Shown here: piece after piece, positions 54,321 through 62,532 of the stretch
How positions within the stretch are numbered: position 1 is the stretch's first letter
Layout: each line of letters starts with the position of its first letter
Source: Streptomyces abyssalis
Lineage (GTDB): Bacteria > Actinomycetota > Actinomycetes > Streptomycetales > Streptomycetaceae
Direction: 5' to 3'
Assembly: GCF_001751365.1 (NCBI RefSeq)
Contig: NZ_LJGT01000040.1
Location: 663,696 to 727,695 of the forward strand
DNA length: 64,000 bases
Program-made: the position numbers and the translations under genes
Notes under the pieces: generated by a model
Database searches by the model: none
The model's input: the letters and a program-made list of their open reading frames with translations, nothing else
Told to the model about the DNA's origin: nothing

Positions 54321-54469
54321 ACCCTCCGCCGTGCCCGTTCCCCCTGCTCCGTCTGTCGGTGGAAGGGGCGGCAGTGATCACCCGGTACGCGGGCCCGATC
54401 TACGGCTGCACGACCGTCCTCGCCACGTTGCTTGTCGACGTTCTGACCTTCGCCAGTACACCCGACTGA
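54305..54469 (+). CDS. small protein overlapping the Cys-pair gene
   Basis: A 54-residue open frame (MARVVNPPPCPFPLLRLSVE...) with about 83% G or C at third positions, normal for this genome. It starts inside the end of the previous gene (overlap 16 bp) and ends just before a strong ribosome site for the next one. A hydrophobic segment occupies residues 22-45. I do not recognise it. It may be real, translated by coupling, or a by-product of base bias. Confidence 0.4.
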   Translation: MARVVNPPPCPFPLLRLSVEGAAVITRYAGPIYGCTTVLATLLVDVLTFASTPD

Positions 54470-54484
54470 TTCAGGGGAGAGAGC

Positions 54485-54955
54485 ATGTCCGATGTACGCA
54501 GGATGCTTACGCCAGACCAGTTCGAAGGCGTCACCGACACGGTGCGGGACAACAATCCAGGTATGGCCGAAGACGTGGCCGTTCGCATCGTCACGGAGGC
54601 ACTGAAGTACGTGGACTCCGTGACGCAGTTCCCCACGGTGCGCACGTCCCCGTCCCGTGTCGTGGATGAGGGATGGCACGCGCTGATCCTCCACACGGAG
54701 CTGTACGCCGATCTGTGCGCACGCCTCGGCGGATTCGTGCACCACTACCCTGAGCGTCCCGACCCCGAGCGGTTCGACCCTGACGTACTCACGCGCACGG
54801 TGGCGGCTATCGAGCAGTCGGGGCACACAGTTGACCAAGAACTGTGGACGGGTCCCACCAAGGCATTCGTGGACGTCACGGCAAAGTGCTCTCACACACC
54901 GATGCCTGGCGGCTGCGGGCCGATCCGTCCCGGGAACTGCGGGACACACAGGTAA
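54485..54955 (+). CDS. hypothetical protein with His/Pro-rich family signature
   Basis: A 156-residue soluble protein. The block VVDEGWHALILHTELYADLC followed by GGFVHHYPERPDP is a pattern seen in Streptomyces accessory proteins of the glycine-rich-domain-like group. A Cys/Pro-rich end follows (KCSHTPMPGGCGP). The ATG at 54485 has GGGGAGAG upstream. It is the third of four co-directional genes in this cluster. Exact role unknown. Confidence 0.72.
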   Translation: MSDVRRMLTPDQFEGVTDTVRDNNPGMAEDVAVRIVTEALKYVDSVTQFPTVRTSPSRVVDEGWHALILHTELYADLCARLGGFVHHYPERPDPERFDPDVLTRTVAAIEQSGHTVDQELWTGPTKAFVDVTAKCSHTPMPGGCGPIRPGNCGTHR

Positions 54956-54983
54956 GGTCGGGCCGCAGACGGAGGGGAGCGCC

Positions 54984-55244
54984 ATGGGACCGGACGAAGC
55001 CGAGCGAGTAGCTGACGTGCTGCGCAGGTTGGGGGTCGGTGGTGTGGTGGCCCCCGTGGACTCGGAGGACCCGTCCGGGGAGTGGAGGGTGTTCGACCAC
55101 TCCGACCCGGAGACGCGCCGGGACATCACGGCGGAGGTTCTGGCGGCTGTCGCTGAACGCGTGCCCGCTCAGGGTGATGAGCCTGAACGCGCCGGGCCCA
55201 CGCGGGGCTTCGTACTGCCGTCGAACGACGGGCAAGGCGACTGA
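54984..55244 (+). CDS. small protein with GPTRGFVLP tail, copy 1
   Basis: An 86-residue protein. The N-terminal 55 residues are Val/Asp/Glu-rich, and the end reads VAERVPAQGDEPERAGPTRG then FVLPSNDGQGD. A second 86-residue protein at 57314-57574 has the same tail, and the underlying DNA holds 29 identical bases (55192-55220 and 57525-57553). The ATG at 54984 follows GGAGGGG. The tail may be a peptide tag or docking motif; its role is unknown. Confidence 0.72.
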   Translation: MGPDEAERVADVLRRLGVGGVVAPVDSEDPSGEWRVFDHSDPETRRDITAEVLAAVAERVPAQGDEPERAGPTRGFVLPSNDGQGD

Positions 55245-55258
55245 CTCTGCGCAAGACG

Positions 55259-55293
55259 GAGCCCCCGATCCCGGATCACCGGGCCGGGGGCTC
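55259..55293 (+). terminator. terminator after the GPTRGFVLP copy 1 gene
   Basis: An interrupted GC-rich stem starting with GAGCCCCCG and closing with GGGGGCTC, 14 bp past the stop codon. A related hairpin follows the other copy at 57588. Confidence 0.7.
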
Positions 55294-55334
55294 TTCGCGC
55301 GTGTTTTTCATGTGCGTGCCTTGACACAATCCTC

Positions 55335-55388
55335 GATCTTTACGCGGCTCATGCGCCCCATCCTGCCGCACCGCTTCCGGCGGCCCGC
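55335..55388 (+). repeat. 54-bp direct repeat, copy 2
   Basis: Second copy of the repeat at 53080-53133 (52 of 54 identical). On the minus strand it retains ATG and codons like those of the ABM gene but stops after 14 codons, so it is a truncated gene start, not a gene. Confidence 0.88.
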
Positions 55389-55543
55389 GTTCCGGCTGCG
55401 GCGCCGGGGGACGGAGAGATGTCCGCGAATCGTCATGCTCACCGAACTGGCGGGCGTACTCAGCCCGTTCAGATCGGTCGCGTCCGAGGTCGCTTACGAG
55501 CGTGCACACACTGGCAGGCTGACTGACGACGTACGGTGAGGGC

Positions 55544-56758
55544 GTGTCGAATGAGCATCTGGGACGCACGCTGCGGCGCCTTCGCCGCCTGGCCTCACTG
55601 ACGCAGGAGGAGTTGGCGGAGCGCTCCGACGTGTCCGTGGACGTGATCCGCCAGCTCGAACAGCAGCGTAAGCACTCGGCACGGTTGCCCACCCTGCACG
55701 CTCTGGCCAACGCCCTGGGCGTGGAGCTGACCACACTCCTCGGAGATCCTCCTGCGGTCGCCTCCACAGGAGAGACGGACGGGCCGCGCTTCGTCGCCGT
55801 ACGCCGCGCGATCACGCCCGTGATGTGGGGACCGCCGCCCGAGCCGCCCGGACCGGACTTCTCCCTCGATGCCCTGCGCGACCGGATCGCCGACGGCTGG
55901 TCCCAGTACCACGCGGCCGAGTTCGACGCCCTGATGAAAGCCCTGCCGGACCTGATCGCCGAAGCCCGGTCCGCCACGGTGGTGCAGAGCGACGACGACC
56001 GTTCAGCAGCCTTCGTGGCACTTGGGAAGGTGCTCCAGCTCGGTGGCCACCTGTCCGTCCGCATGGGCAAGACAGACCTCGCCCTGACCGGCCTGGAACG
56101 TGCCATACAGGCGGCCGAGCAGTCTGCGGACCCCCTGCTGGCCCCGATGATTGCCAACTCCGTGGCGTGGACGTACCAGCGGCAAGGCCGTCTGGATGAC
56201 GCGCTCCACGTCGCGCTCCACGCAGCCGGGACCGCCGAGCAGAGCGGCCACACGAACACAGCCGACGGCCTGAAGGTCTGGGGGGCGCTGACCATGAGCG
56301 CCGCCACCTCCGCTGCGCGGGCCGGGGACTACGACCGCGCGGCCGCGATGATGGAGACGGCGGAGAAGGCGGCGGCGCGCGTCTCCAAGTTGCCCGAGGG
56401 CAGCGACAGTCGCATGGTGAGCGTGTTCAGCCCGTCGTCCGTGCGCATCGAACGCGTCCGCCTCGCCGTCCAGTACGGGCATCCGGAAGAGGCCCTGAAG
56501 CTGGCCAAGGGCATGCGGCTGAGCAAGGACACCCCACCGTCGTGGCGCACCTGGCTACTGCTCGACGTGGCCCGTGCGCATACCGACACCGGCGACGCGG
56601 CAGGAGCCGTGAAGACCTTGGAGTCACTGCGCCGCGTGGCCCCCGAGTGGATGCGGCACCACACGCTCGCAGTGGCAATCGTGCGTGACCTGTGGTCGCT
56701 GCCGAACCACCCGCCGGGGCTGCGCCCGTTGGCGGAGTTCCTGGGGGTCGCTGCGTAA
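55544..56758 (+). CDS. XRE-family regulator with TPR-like C-terminal domain
   Basis: A 404-residue protein. The N-terminal helix-turn-helix (about 5-65) is classic: LGRTLRRLRRLASLTQEELA, then SVDVIRQLEQQRKHSARLPT. The remaining 300 residues form paired helices with TPR spacing (ADPLLAPMIANSVAWTYQRQ, then GRLDDALHVALHAAGTAEQS). Similar proteins in Streptomyces are activators or repressors with peptide- or protein-sensing TPR domains. The GTG at 55544 is the start. It lies about 120 bp before the ATPase gene on the same strand. Confidence 0.88.
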   Translation: MSNEHLGRTLRRLRRLASLTQEELAERSDVSVDVIRQLEQQRKHSARLPTLHALANALGVELTTLLGDPPAVASTGETDGPRFVAVRRAITPVMWGPPPEPPGPDFSLDALRDRIADGWSQYHAAEFDALMKALPDLIAEARSATVVQSDDDRSAAFVALGKVLQLGGHLSVRMGKTDLALTGLERAIQAAEQSADPLLAPMIANSVAWTYQRQGRLDDALHVALHAAGTAEQSGHTNTADGLKVWGALTMSAATSAARAGDYDRAAAMMETAEKAAARVSKLPEGSDSRMVSVFSPSSVRIERVRLAVQYGHPEEALKLAKGMRLSKDTPPSWRTWLLLDVARAHTDTGDAAGAVKTLESLRRVAPEWMRHHTLAVAIVRDLWSLPNHPPGLRPLAEFLGVAA

Positions 56759-56879
56759 GGTCCCGGAACTGGGACGCAACGCCCCTGTCGGCTTTCTCAG
56801 CGGATCGCTTGCATTGACGGCATGCCACGCAACCGCGCGAACCGTTCCGGGTTCGGCCGATTCGGGAGAGCAGACCTCA

Positions 56880-57317
56880 ATGCCGCGTCCTACGGTCCCG
56901 CACCCTCCGACCAGGGGCGTTGTCGCCCGACCGACCGGGCATCCCGGCTACAGCGAGACCCTGCCGCGCACTCCGGGGAGCGTGGCGACCGCGCGCAGCC
57001 TGGTGCGCACGGCCTTAGCCACGTGGGGCCTGGAACAACTGGCCGACGCCGCCGTGCTCGTGGCCTCCGAGCTCGTCACGAACGCCGTGCAGCACGCCCG
57101 CAGCGATGCCCTGCGCGTCGTGGTCACTCGCCCCTGCGCTGTGTGCGTCCGGGTTGCCGTCGTGGACAAGTCCAGGACTCTGCCCACCCGTTGCGAGGCG
57201 GCCGAGGACGACGAAGGCGGGCGTGGGCTGGCCCTGGTCGAGCGGCTGGCCGTCCGCTGGGACACCGATCCCCTGCCGTGGGGGAAGTGCGTCTGGGCAG
57301 AACTGGAGGCGCTGTGA
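56880..57317 (+). CDS. ATP-binding protein, anti-sigma-factor-like (HATPase_c_2)
   Basis: A 145-residue GHKL ATPase of the RsbW/SpoIIAB type. The N-box is VLVASELVTNAVQHARSD and the G-box GRGLALVERLAVRW; other boxes are partial, as usual in the Streptomyces anti-sigma-like proteins. It starts at ATG 56880 behind GGGAGAG; its stop overlaps the next start by 4 bp. Such proteins bind sigma factors or regulators and are switched by ATP and phosphorylation. Confidence 0.87.
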   Translation: MPRPTVPHPPTRGVVARPTGHPGYSETLPRTPGSVATARSLVRTALATWGLEQLADAAVLVASELVTNAVQHARSDALRVVVTRPCAVCVRVAVVDKSRTLPTRCEAAEDDEGGRGLALVERLAVRWDTDPLPWGKCVWAELEAL

Positions 57318-57574
57318 GGTGCGTCCGCTGCCCCGAGCGAGGGGTGGTGCTCGTGCATCAGGTCGATGCCGGGAACATGCAGGGCGCTCGCCCCGGACCA
57401 CGCGTCGGCAACGTGTACGCGTGCCGGCCGTGTGCCCGGCAGATCGCCGCGATGCCGGGATCCTGGCCCTGGCTGGCGGCCGTCGCCGAGGGCGTGCCCA
57501 CTCAGGGCGCTGCCCCTGAACTCTCCGGGCCCACGCGGGGCTTCGTACTGCCGCCGGAGAACGAAGGCGACTGA
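57314..57574 (+). CDS. small protein with GPTRGFVLP tail, copy 2
   Basis: An 86-residue protein starting with a GTG that overlaps the stop of the ATPase gene. It has two Cys-x-x-Cys pairs, CVRCPERGVVLVHQVDAG and VYACRPCARQIAAMP, a likely zinc site. The end is ELSGPTRGFVLPPENEGD, matching the tail of the protein at 54984-55244. Coupling to the ATPase suggests it may be its partner. I do not recognise a named family. Confidence 0.75.
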   Translation: MRCVRCPERGVVLVHQVDAGNMQGARPGPRVGNVYACRPCARQIAAMPGSWPWLAAVAEGVPTQGAAPELSGPTRGFVLPPENEGD

Positions 57575-57587
57575 GCCGCGTAGGACT

Positions 57588-57622
57588 GAGCCCCGATTCC
57601 CGGAGTCACGGACCGGGGGCTC
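57588..57622 (+). terminator. terminator after the GPTRGFVLP copy 2 gene
   Basis: An interrupted stem opening with GAGCCCC and closing with GGGGCTC, related to the one at 55259-55293. Confidence 0.65.
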
Positions 57623-57783
57623 GCGGAGGGTGCTCCGCGTGACCGTCAACCGCCGCAACGTCCTCGGTGATCTGCCAGGGCGGCTCTTTGCTGTAGAACC
57701 GCAGGTAGCCCCCCAGGACTCATCCCGCCGCGCGGGCCGGTCGGCGCGGTGGGGGAAACGGCACCGGACGCATGGAGGCGATC

Positions 57784-58524
57784 ATGAGCGACAAAGGACC
57801 TGGCCCGGCACTCCCGCCTGTGGTGGACAGAAAGACCTGGCAGGAGGCGCGGGACGCACTGTTGGTACGGGAGAAGGCGCACACCCGCGAAGGGGACGCG
57901 ATCGCGGCGGCACGGAGGCGGCTGCCGATGGTGGAGGTCGACGCCACCATCGAGGTGATCGGACCTGACGGGCCGATCACGATCCTCGATGTATTCGAAG
58001 GCCGCAGGCAGCTCATCGCGTACTTCCACGCCTGGTGGCCCGGCCGGCCCGCCGCGGAGCAGTGCGACGGCTGCACGTTCTTCAACTGCCAGGTCCGCGA
58101 GCTGTCCTACATCCATTCCCGCGACGCCACGTATGCCACGCTCTGCAAGGGCCCGTACGAGGCCAGCGTCCGCTACCGGGACTTCCTGGGCCTGGACATG
58201 CCGTGGTACTCGGTCGAGAAGACGGCGGCGCAGCTGCTGGAGGGCCGTGACTGGCAGCGTCACCACCTCGTCTGCTACGTACGCGACGGCGAGCGGGTGT
58301 TCGAGACGTACTACACCGGCGGTCGCGGCGTCGAGGTCATGTCCCCCACCCACGGGCTGCTGGACATGACCGTCTACGGACGCCAGGAGGCGTGGGAGGA
58401 CTCTCCCGACGGCTGGCCCCAGCCCTGGTACTCCGATGAGAACCCCGAGGTCTGGCGTACGAACGGACGCCCCGTCGCCCAGTGGTCCCGCATCGAAGCA
58501 GGCCGCTCCGACGAGCTGACGTGA
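57784..58524 (+). CDS. DUF899 family thioredoxin-fold protein
   Basis: A 246-residue soluble protein. Residues 15-35 read TWQEARDALLVREKAHTREG, the DUF899 start, and the core has LIAYFHAWWPGRPAAEQCDG then CTFFNCQVRELSYI with the conserved Cys-x-x-Cys-type positions. It ends with DMTVYGRQEAWEDSPDGWPQ. DUF899 has a thioredoxin-like fold with unclear redox function. The ATG at 57784 has GGAGG six bases upstream; ATG 57772 is a four-codon-longer alternative. It is outside the small-gene cluster in style. Confidence 0.88.
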   Translation: MSDKGPGPALPPVVDRKTWQEARDALLVREKAHTREGDAIAAARRRLPMVEVDATIEVIGPDGPITILDVFEGRRQLIAYFHAWWPGRPAAEQCDGCTFFNCQVRELSYIHSRDATYATLCKGPYEASVRYRDFLGLDMPWYSVEKTAAQLLEGRDWQRHHLVCYVRDGERVFETYYTGGRGVEVMSPTHGLLDMTVYGRQEAWEDSPDGWPQPWYSDENPEVWRTNGRPVAQWSRIEAGRSDELT

Positions 58525-58624
58525 GTATCGGCCGGCCTGGTCCGCGGGAACTTTCCCGCATACGCCGCCGCGGTCCGTGCCAGGACCGCGACGGCCGGTC
58601 CCGCCAGGTCGAACAGGGTCGGTC

Positions 58625-59446
58625 CTACGGCCGGTCGGCGGGCGGTACGAACCGGACCGGGGCGTCGAAGGATGCGCGGCGGGTGGCGCGGCGCAGGGCG
58701 CGCAGGACCGTGCCGCCGAGGGTGAGGACGAGGACGACGGTCAGCGTGGCCCGGGGGAGGTCCCAGCCCAGGGACGTGGCCAGTACGTAGGTGACGAACC
58801 GCGCCAGGTTCTCCGGCAGCGGGTCGCCCGGGACGAAGGAGATGCCCGAGCCGAGGCCCGCGATGTAGGGCCAGCCCTGGAGGTTCATCACCAGCCCGTA
58901 GAGCAGGGCCGAGACCGCTCCGTAGAGCGCCAGCATCAGCAACTCCCCCCGTCCGCGGAGCCGTTCGGAGCCGGGCAGCAGCCCCGCGCCCATGGCGACC
59001 CAGCCCATGGTGAGCATCTGGAACGGCATCCACGGTCCGGCTCCGCCCGTCAGCAGCGCTCCGGCGAACATCGACAGTGCGCCCAGTACGAAGCCGAAGC
59101 CCGGCCCGAGGACGCGTCCCGAGAGCACGATCAGGAAGAACATCGGCTCCAGGCCCGCCGTACCCGCTCCCAGCGGGCGCAGCGCCGCCCCCGCCGCCGC
59201 CAGTACGCCGAGCATCGCGACGGCCTTCGCGTCCATGCCGGTGTCGGCGATCGTCGCGACGACGACCGCCAGCAGCAGCGGCAGCAGCGCCGTGAAGAGC
59301 CAGGGTGCGTCCTTCGAGTGCGCCAGTCCGGATGCGGAGTCGGCGAGCAGGGGCCAGCCGAAGGCGACGACGCCCGTGGCGCTGGTGAGGGCCAGTGCCG
59401 CGACCGAACGCGGGCCGAGGCGCAGGGCGCGGGTGCTGGGGTTCAC
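58625..59446 (-). CDS. ECF transporter S component (substrate-binding membrane protein)
   Basis: A 273-residue membrane protein with six hydrophobic helices. It has AGLEPMFFLIVLSGRVLGPG, GAGPWMPFQMLTMGWVAMGA and a late MLALYGAVSALLYGLVM pattern seen in vitamin- or metal-type S components. GTG 59446 overlaps the ABC gene stop by 4 bp, so it is coupled to the energising module. The S component fixes the substrate; a cobalt or cobalamin-like compound is possible from the neighbours, but I cannot assign one. Confidence 0.84.
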   Translation of the reverse strand: MNPSTRALRLGPRSVAALALTSATGVVAFGWPLLADSASGLAHSKDAPWLFTALLPLLLAVVVATIADTGMDAKAVAMLGVLAAAGAALRPLGAGTAGLEPMFFLIVLSGRVLGPGFGFVLGALSMFAGALLTGGAGPWMPFQMLTMGWVAMGAGLLPGSERLRGRGELLMLALYGAVSALLYGLVMNLQGWPYIAGLGSGISFVPGDPLPENLARFVTYVLATSLGWDLPRATLTVVLVLTLGGTVLRALRRATRRASFDAPVRFVPPADRP

Positions 59447-61296
59447 TCCGGGGCTCCCTGGGCGTCCGGGGCGCCGAGTGCCGAGCGGACCTGGGGGACG
59501 GTGAGCCACCGTGCCGGAGCGAGGATCTTGGCGACCTGCGGTGCGAACGCGGGGGAGGAGGTGACCACTTCGGCGACGGGACCGTCCGCGACGGTCTCGC
59601 CCTGCGCCAGTATCACGACGCGGTCGGCGACCTCGGCCGCCAGCTCCACGTCGTGCGTGGCCAGAACGATCGAGTGCCGCTCGCCGGCGAGGGTGCGCAG
59701 GATGCCGACGAGGCGGGACTTGGCGGCGTAGTCCAGGCCGCGGGTCGGCTCGTCCAGCAGGATCAGCTCCGGCCGGGCGGTGAGGATCACGGCGAGGGCG
59801 AGAGCCAGGCGCTGGCCCTCCGACAGGTCGCGAGGGTGCATGCCGTCGGCAACCCCGGGCAGCAGCGCGGCGACCAGACCGCGGCAGGTTCCGGGCTCGG
59901 CGCCGGCGTCCGTGTCGGCTGCCGCGCACTCACCCGCGACCGTGTCCGCGTAGAGGAGGTCACGCGGCTCCTGCGGTACGAGGCCCGCGTGCCGCAGGAG
60001 TTGACGCGGGTGGGTACGGGACGGGGTGAGGCGCTCGGCACCACCCACCGTCACCGTTCCGGCTGTCGGCGCGTGTACGCCCATGAGGGTGCCCAGAAGC
60101 GTGGACTTGCCCGCCCCGTTGCGGCCCATGAGCGCGATGGTCTCTCCGGGACGGAGGGCGAGGTCCACGCCGTGCAGGGCGGTGATGTCGCCGCGGCGGA
60201 GGGTGAGTCCGCGGATCTGCGCCGTCGGCGTTGCGGCCGTGCCGTCCTCCGCGGACGGGCGCGCGGTGTGCGGGGGCCGTGACCGTACGCGGGCGCGCAG
60301 CCGGGCCAACGGGCCTGTCCCGTCGTGGAGTTCACGTTCTCCGTGTGCGTCGCCGCCCGTCGCGGAGGCGGCGGGGGCGTCGGCTTCCTCGACGCCCGGA
60401 GTGACGGCAGGCCGTGGCCCGGTGCCCCGCGCGCCGTCGCCGGAGACGTCCGCGAGCCTGTCGCGCAGCGGTCCCGCCCTGCGGCGCGCGTCCCGTACGG
60501 ACAGCGGCAGCGGCGACCAGCCCGCGAGCCGTCCCAGCGCGACGACGGGTGGCTGCACCGGCGAGACCGCCATCAGGTCTGCGGGGTCGCCCAGCCGGGC
60601 CGGTGCGCCGGGCTCCGGCAGCAGCAGCACCTGGTCGGCGTAGTGCACGACGCGCTCCAGCCGGTGCTCGGCCATCAGCACGGTCGTACCGAGGTCGTGG
60701 ACGAGCCGCTGGAGCACCGCCAGGACCTCCTCGGCGGCGCCGGGATCGAGGGCCGAGGTCGGCTCGTCCAGGACGAGTACGCGCGGATGCGGGGTGAGTA
60801 CGGAACCGATCGCGACGCGCTGCTGCTGCCCCCCGGAGAGGGTGGCGATGGGGCGGTCGCGCAGGTCGTTGAGGCCGAGAAGGTCGAGGGTCTCCTCGAC
60901 GCGGCGGCGCATCGTGGCCGGGGGCAGCCCCAACGACTCCATGCCGTAGGCGAGTTCGTCCTCCACGGTGTCGGTGACGAAGTGCGCGAGCGGGTCCTGG
61001 CCCACCGTGCCGACGACGTCGGCCAGTTCGCGCGGCTTGTGCGTACGGGTGTCGCGTCCCGCGACCGTGACGCGCCCGTGCAGGGTGCCGCCGGTGAAGT
61101 GCGGAACGAGTCCGGAGACGGTGCCCAGCAGCGTGGACTTGCCGACGCCGGACGGGCCGACCAGCAGGCACAGTTCGCCCTCGGGGATCTCCAGGTCCAC
61201 CTCGCGCAGGGCGAGTTGCGGCGCGTGCACGTCTTCGCCCGGGGTGGCACCGGCAGGGCCGTCGTACCGGACCGACACCTGGTCGAACCTGATCAC
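59443..61296 (-). CDS. ECF transporter ATPase with two nucleotide-binding domains
   Basis: A 617-residue fused ABC ATPase. The first domain has Walker A GPSGVGKSTLLG, signature LSGGQQQRVAIG and Walker B VLVLDEPTSALD. The second has GRNGAGKSTLLG, LSEGQRLALALA and LILLDEPTRGLD. The two domains are joined by a low-complexity linker. This is the EcfA/EcfA' pair in one chain. GTG 61296 overlaps the T-component stop by 4 bp. With the S and T components it forms a complete ECF transporter. Confidence 0.93.
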   Translation of the reverse strand: MIRFDQVSVRYDGPAGATPGEDVHAPQLALREVDLEIPEGELCLLVGPSGVGKSTLLGTVSGLVPHFTGGTLHGRVTVAGRDTRTHKPRELADVVGTVGQDPLAHFVTDTVEDELAYGMESLGLPPATMRRRVEETLDLLGLNDLRDRPIATLSGGQQQRVAIGSVLTPHPRVLVLDEPTSALDPGAAEEVLAVLQRLVHDLGTTVLMAEHRLERVVHYADQVLLLPEPGAPARLGDPADLMAVSPVQPPVVALGRLAGWSPLPLSVRDARRRAGPLRDRLADVSGDGARGTGPRPAVTPGVEEADAPAASATGGDAHGERELHDGTGPLARLRARVRSRPPHTARPSAEDGTAATPTAQIRGLTLRRGDITALHGVDLALRPGETIALMGRNGAGKSTLLGTLMGVHAPTAGTVTVGGAERLTPSRTHPRQLLRHAGLVPQEPRDLLYADTVAGECAAADTDAGAEPGTCRGLVAALLPGVADGMHPRDLSEGQRLALALAVILTARPELILLDEPTRGLDYAAKSRLVGILRTLAGERHSIVLATHDVELAAEVADRVVILAQGETVADGPVAEVVTSSPAFAPQVAKILAPARWLTVPQVRSALGAPDAQGAPE

Positions 61297-62513
61297 TTGG
61301 CTGGCTCCTCGGGTACGGGTGACGACGCTGATCCGGCCGGAGGCCGAGCCGGTGCGCGCGCCGGCGGCGGCGCCGGTCCAGGTCCAGGTCCCGGTGCCGG
61401 GTTCGTGGCCGGTCTTGCGCCCGCACCCGGTACGGGCGCCGCGAACGCCGGCAGCAGGCCGATGAGCAGCCCCGCCGCGGGCCACAGTGGAAGCTCCGGT
61501 GCGGTGAGCGGCACCGCCGGCGGATGCAGCGCCTCGGGGAACGCGCCGCCTGCCGCCACCATCACCACCCCGGCCGCGGCACCGGAAGCGGCAGTCAACC
61601 AGGCCCGCACGCCCCAGAGTTCCGGCCGGTAGCGGGTACGGACGGCGCGCCGTCCGCCCAGCCGCAGCCCGGCCAGCGCCAGCACCGCACCCGCGAGCAG
61701 CACCGGCAGCCCGTACTCCGCTCCCTGCACCGACAGCAGCGCGTACGAACCGGCGCAGACACCGAGCAGCCCGCCGAGCGTGAGCAGAGCGGTCATCCGG
61801 CGTACGGCGCGCGGCACTTCGGCGCTGCGTCCGTAGCCGCGAGCGTCCATCGCGGCGGCCAGCGCGACCGAGCGTTCCAACGCGCCCTCCAGCACCGGCA
61901 GTCCGACCTGGAGGACGGACCGCAGCCCCTTGTCGGCCCGCCCGCGCAGCCGGCGTGCGGCACGCAGCCGCCGTACGTCCGCCACCAGGTTCGGCGCGAA
62001 GGTCATCGCGACGACGACGGCCACTCCCGCCTCGTAGAGCGCGCCCGGAAGGGACTTGAGCAGCCGGGCGGGATTCGCGAGGGCGTTGGCGGCGCCGACA
62101 CAGATCAGCAGCGTCGCCAGCTTCATTCCGTCGTACAGGGCGAACATCAGCCCCTCGGCGGTGACGCGGCCTCCGACGCGCACGCCCTGCGCCCAGTCCG
62201 GCAGCGGCACTTCGGGCATCGTGACCAGAACGTGGCTGCCGGGGACGGGGGAGCCGAGGAAGAAGGCGAAGAAGAGCCGGATGACCAGCACCACGAGGCC
62301 GAGCTTCAGGAACACCGTGTACGAGCGTGCCCAGGGGGCGTTCGTACGGCGTGCGGCGACGACGTACCCCGCCACGGCGCACAGCAGCATCAGCAGCAGC
62401 GGGTTCGTGGTGCGGGAGGCGGCGGTCGCCAGGCCCAGCGCCCAGAGCCACCACGCGCCGGGGTGCAGGTCCAGGCCACGCCTGGCCTCCGGTGCGCGCA
62501 GCCACCCGTTCAT
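61293..62513 (-). CDS. ECF transporter T component (EcfT/CbiQ family)
   Basis: A 406-residue membrane protein with about six helices plus a long Ala/Pro/Gly-rich tail. The coupling-helix signature is LAAAMDARGYGR, with the AxxxxRG pattern typical of EcfT. It follows the extracellular protein gene with about 20 bp and overlaps the ATPase gene. The Pro-rich tail (last 30 residues) is unusual and probably simple-sequence expansion. The ATG at 62513 begins MNGWLRAPE. Confidence 0.9.
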   Translation of the reverse strand: MNGWLRAPEARRGLDLHPGAWWLWALGLATAASRTTNPLLLMLLCAVAGYVVAARRTNAPWARSYTVFLKLGLVVLVIRLFFAFFLGSPVPGSHVLVTMPEVPLPDWAQGVRVGGRVTAEGLMFALYDGMKLATLLICVGAANALANPARLLKSLPGALYEAGVAVVVAMTFAPNLVADVRRLRAARRLRGRADKGLRSVLQVGLPVLEGALERSVALAAAMDARGYGRSAEVPRAVRRMTALLTLGGLLGVCAGSYALLSVQGAEYGLPVLLAGAVLALAGLRLGGRRAVRTRYRPELWGVRAWLTAASGAAAGVVMVAAGGAFPEALHPPAVPLTAPELPLWPAAGLLIGLLPAFAAPVPGAGARPATNPAPGPGPGPAPPPARAPARPPAGSASSPVPEEPAK

Positions 62514-62532
62514 CACGTCACCGCCCGGCCGG

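Noticed and set aside
53134..55334. Integrase or transposase between the direct repeats
   Set aside because: None of the coding regions shows recombinase motifs; the mobility, if any, must have been supplied elsewhere.
55311..55352. Second ABM gene at the direct repeat
   Set aside because: The minus-strand frame stops after 14 codons; it is only a duplicated gene start.
59447..59929. Long upstream extension of the ECF S-component frame
   Set aside because: It lies inside the ABC ATPase gene, is Arg/Gly-rich, and the GTG at 59446 forms a 4-bp overlap with that gene.
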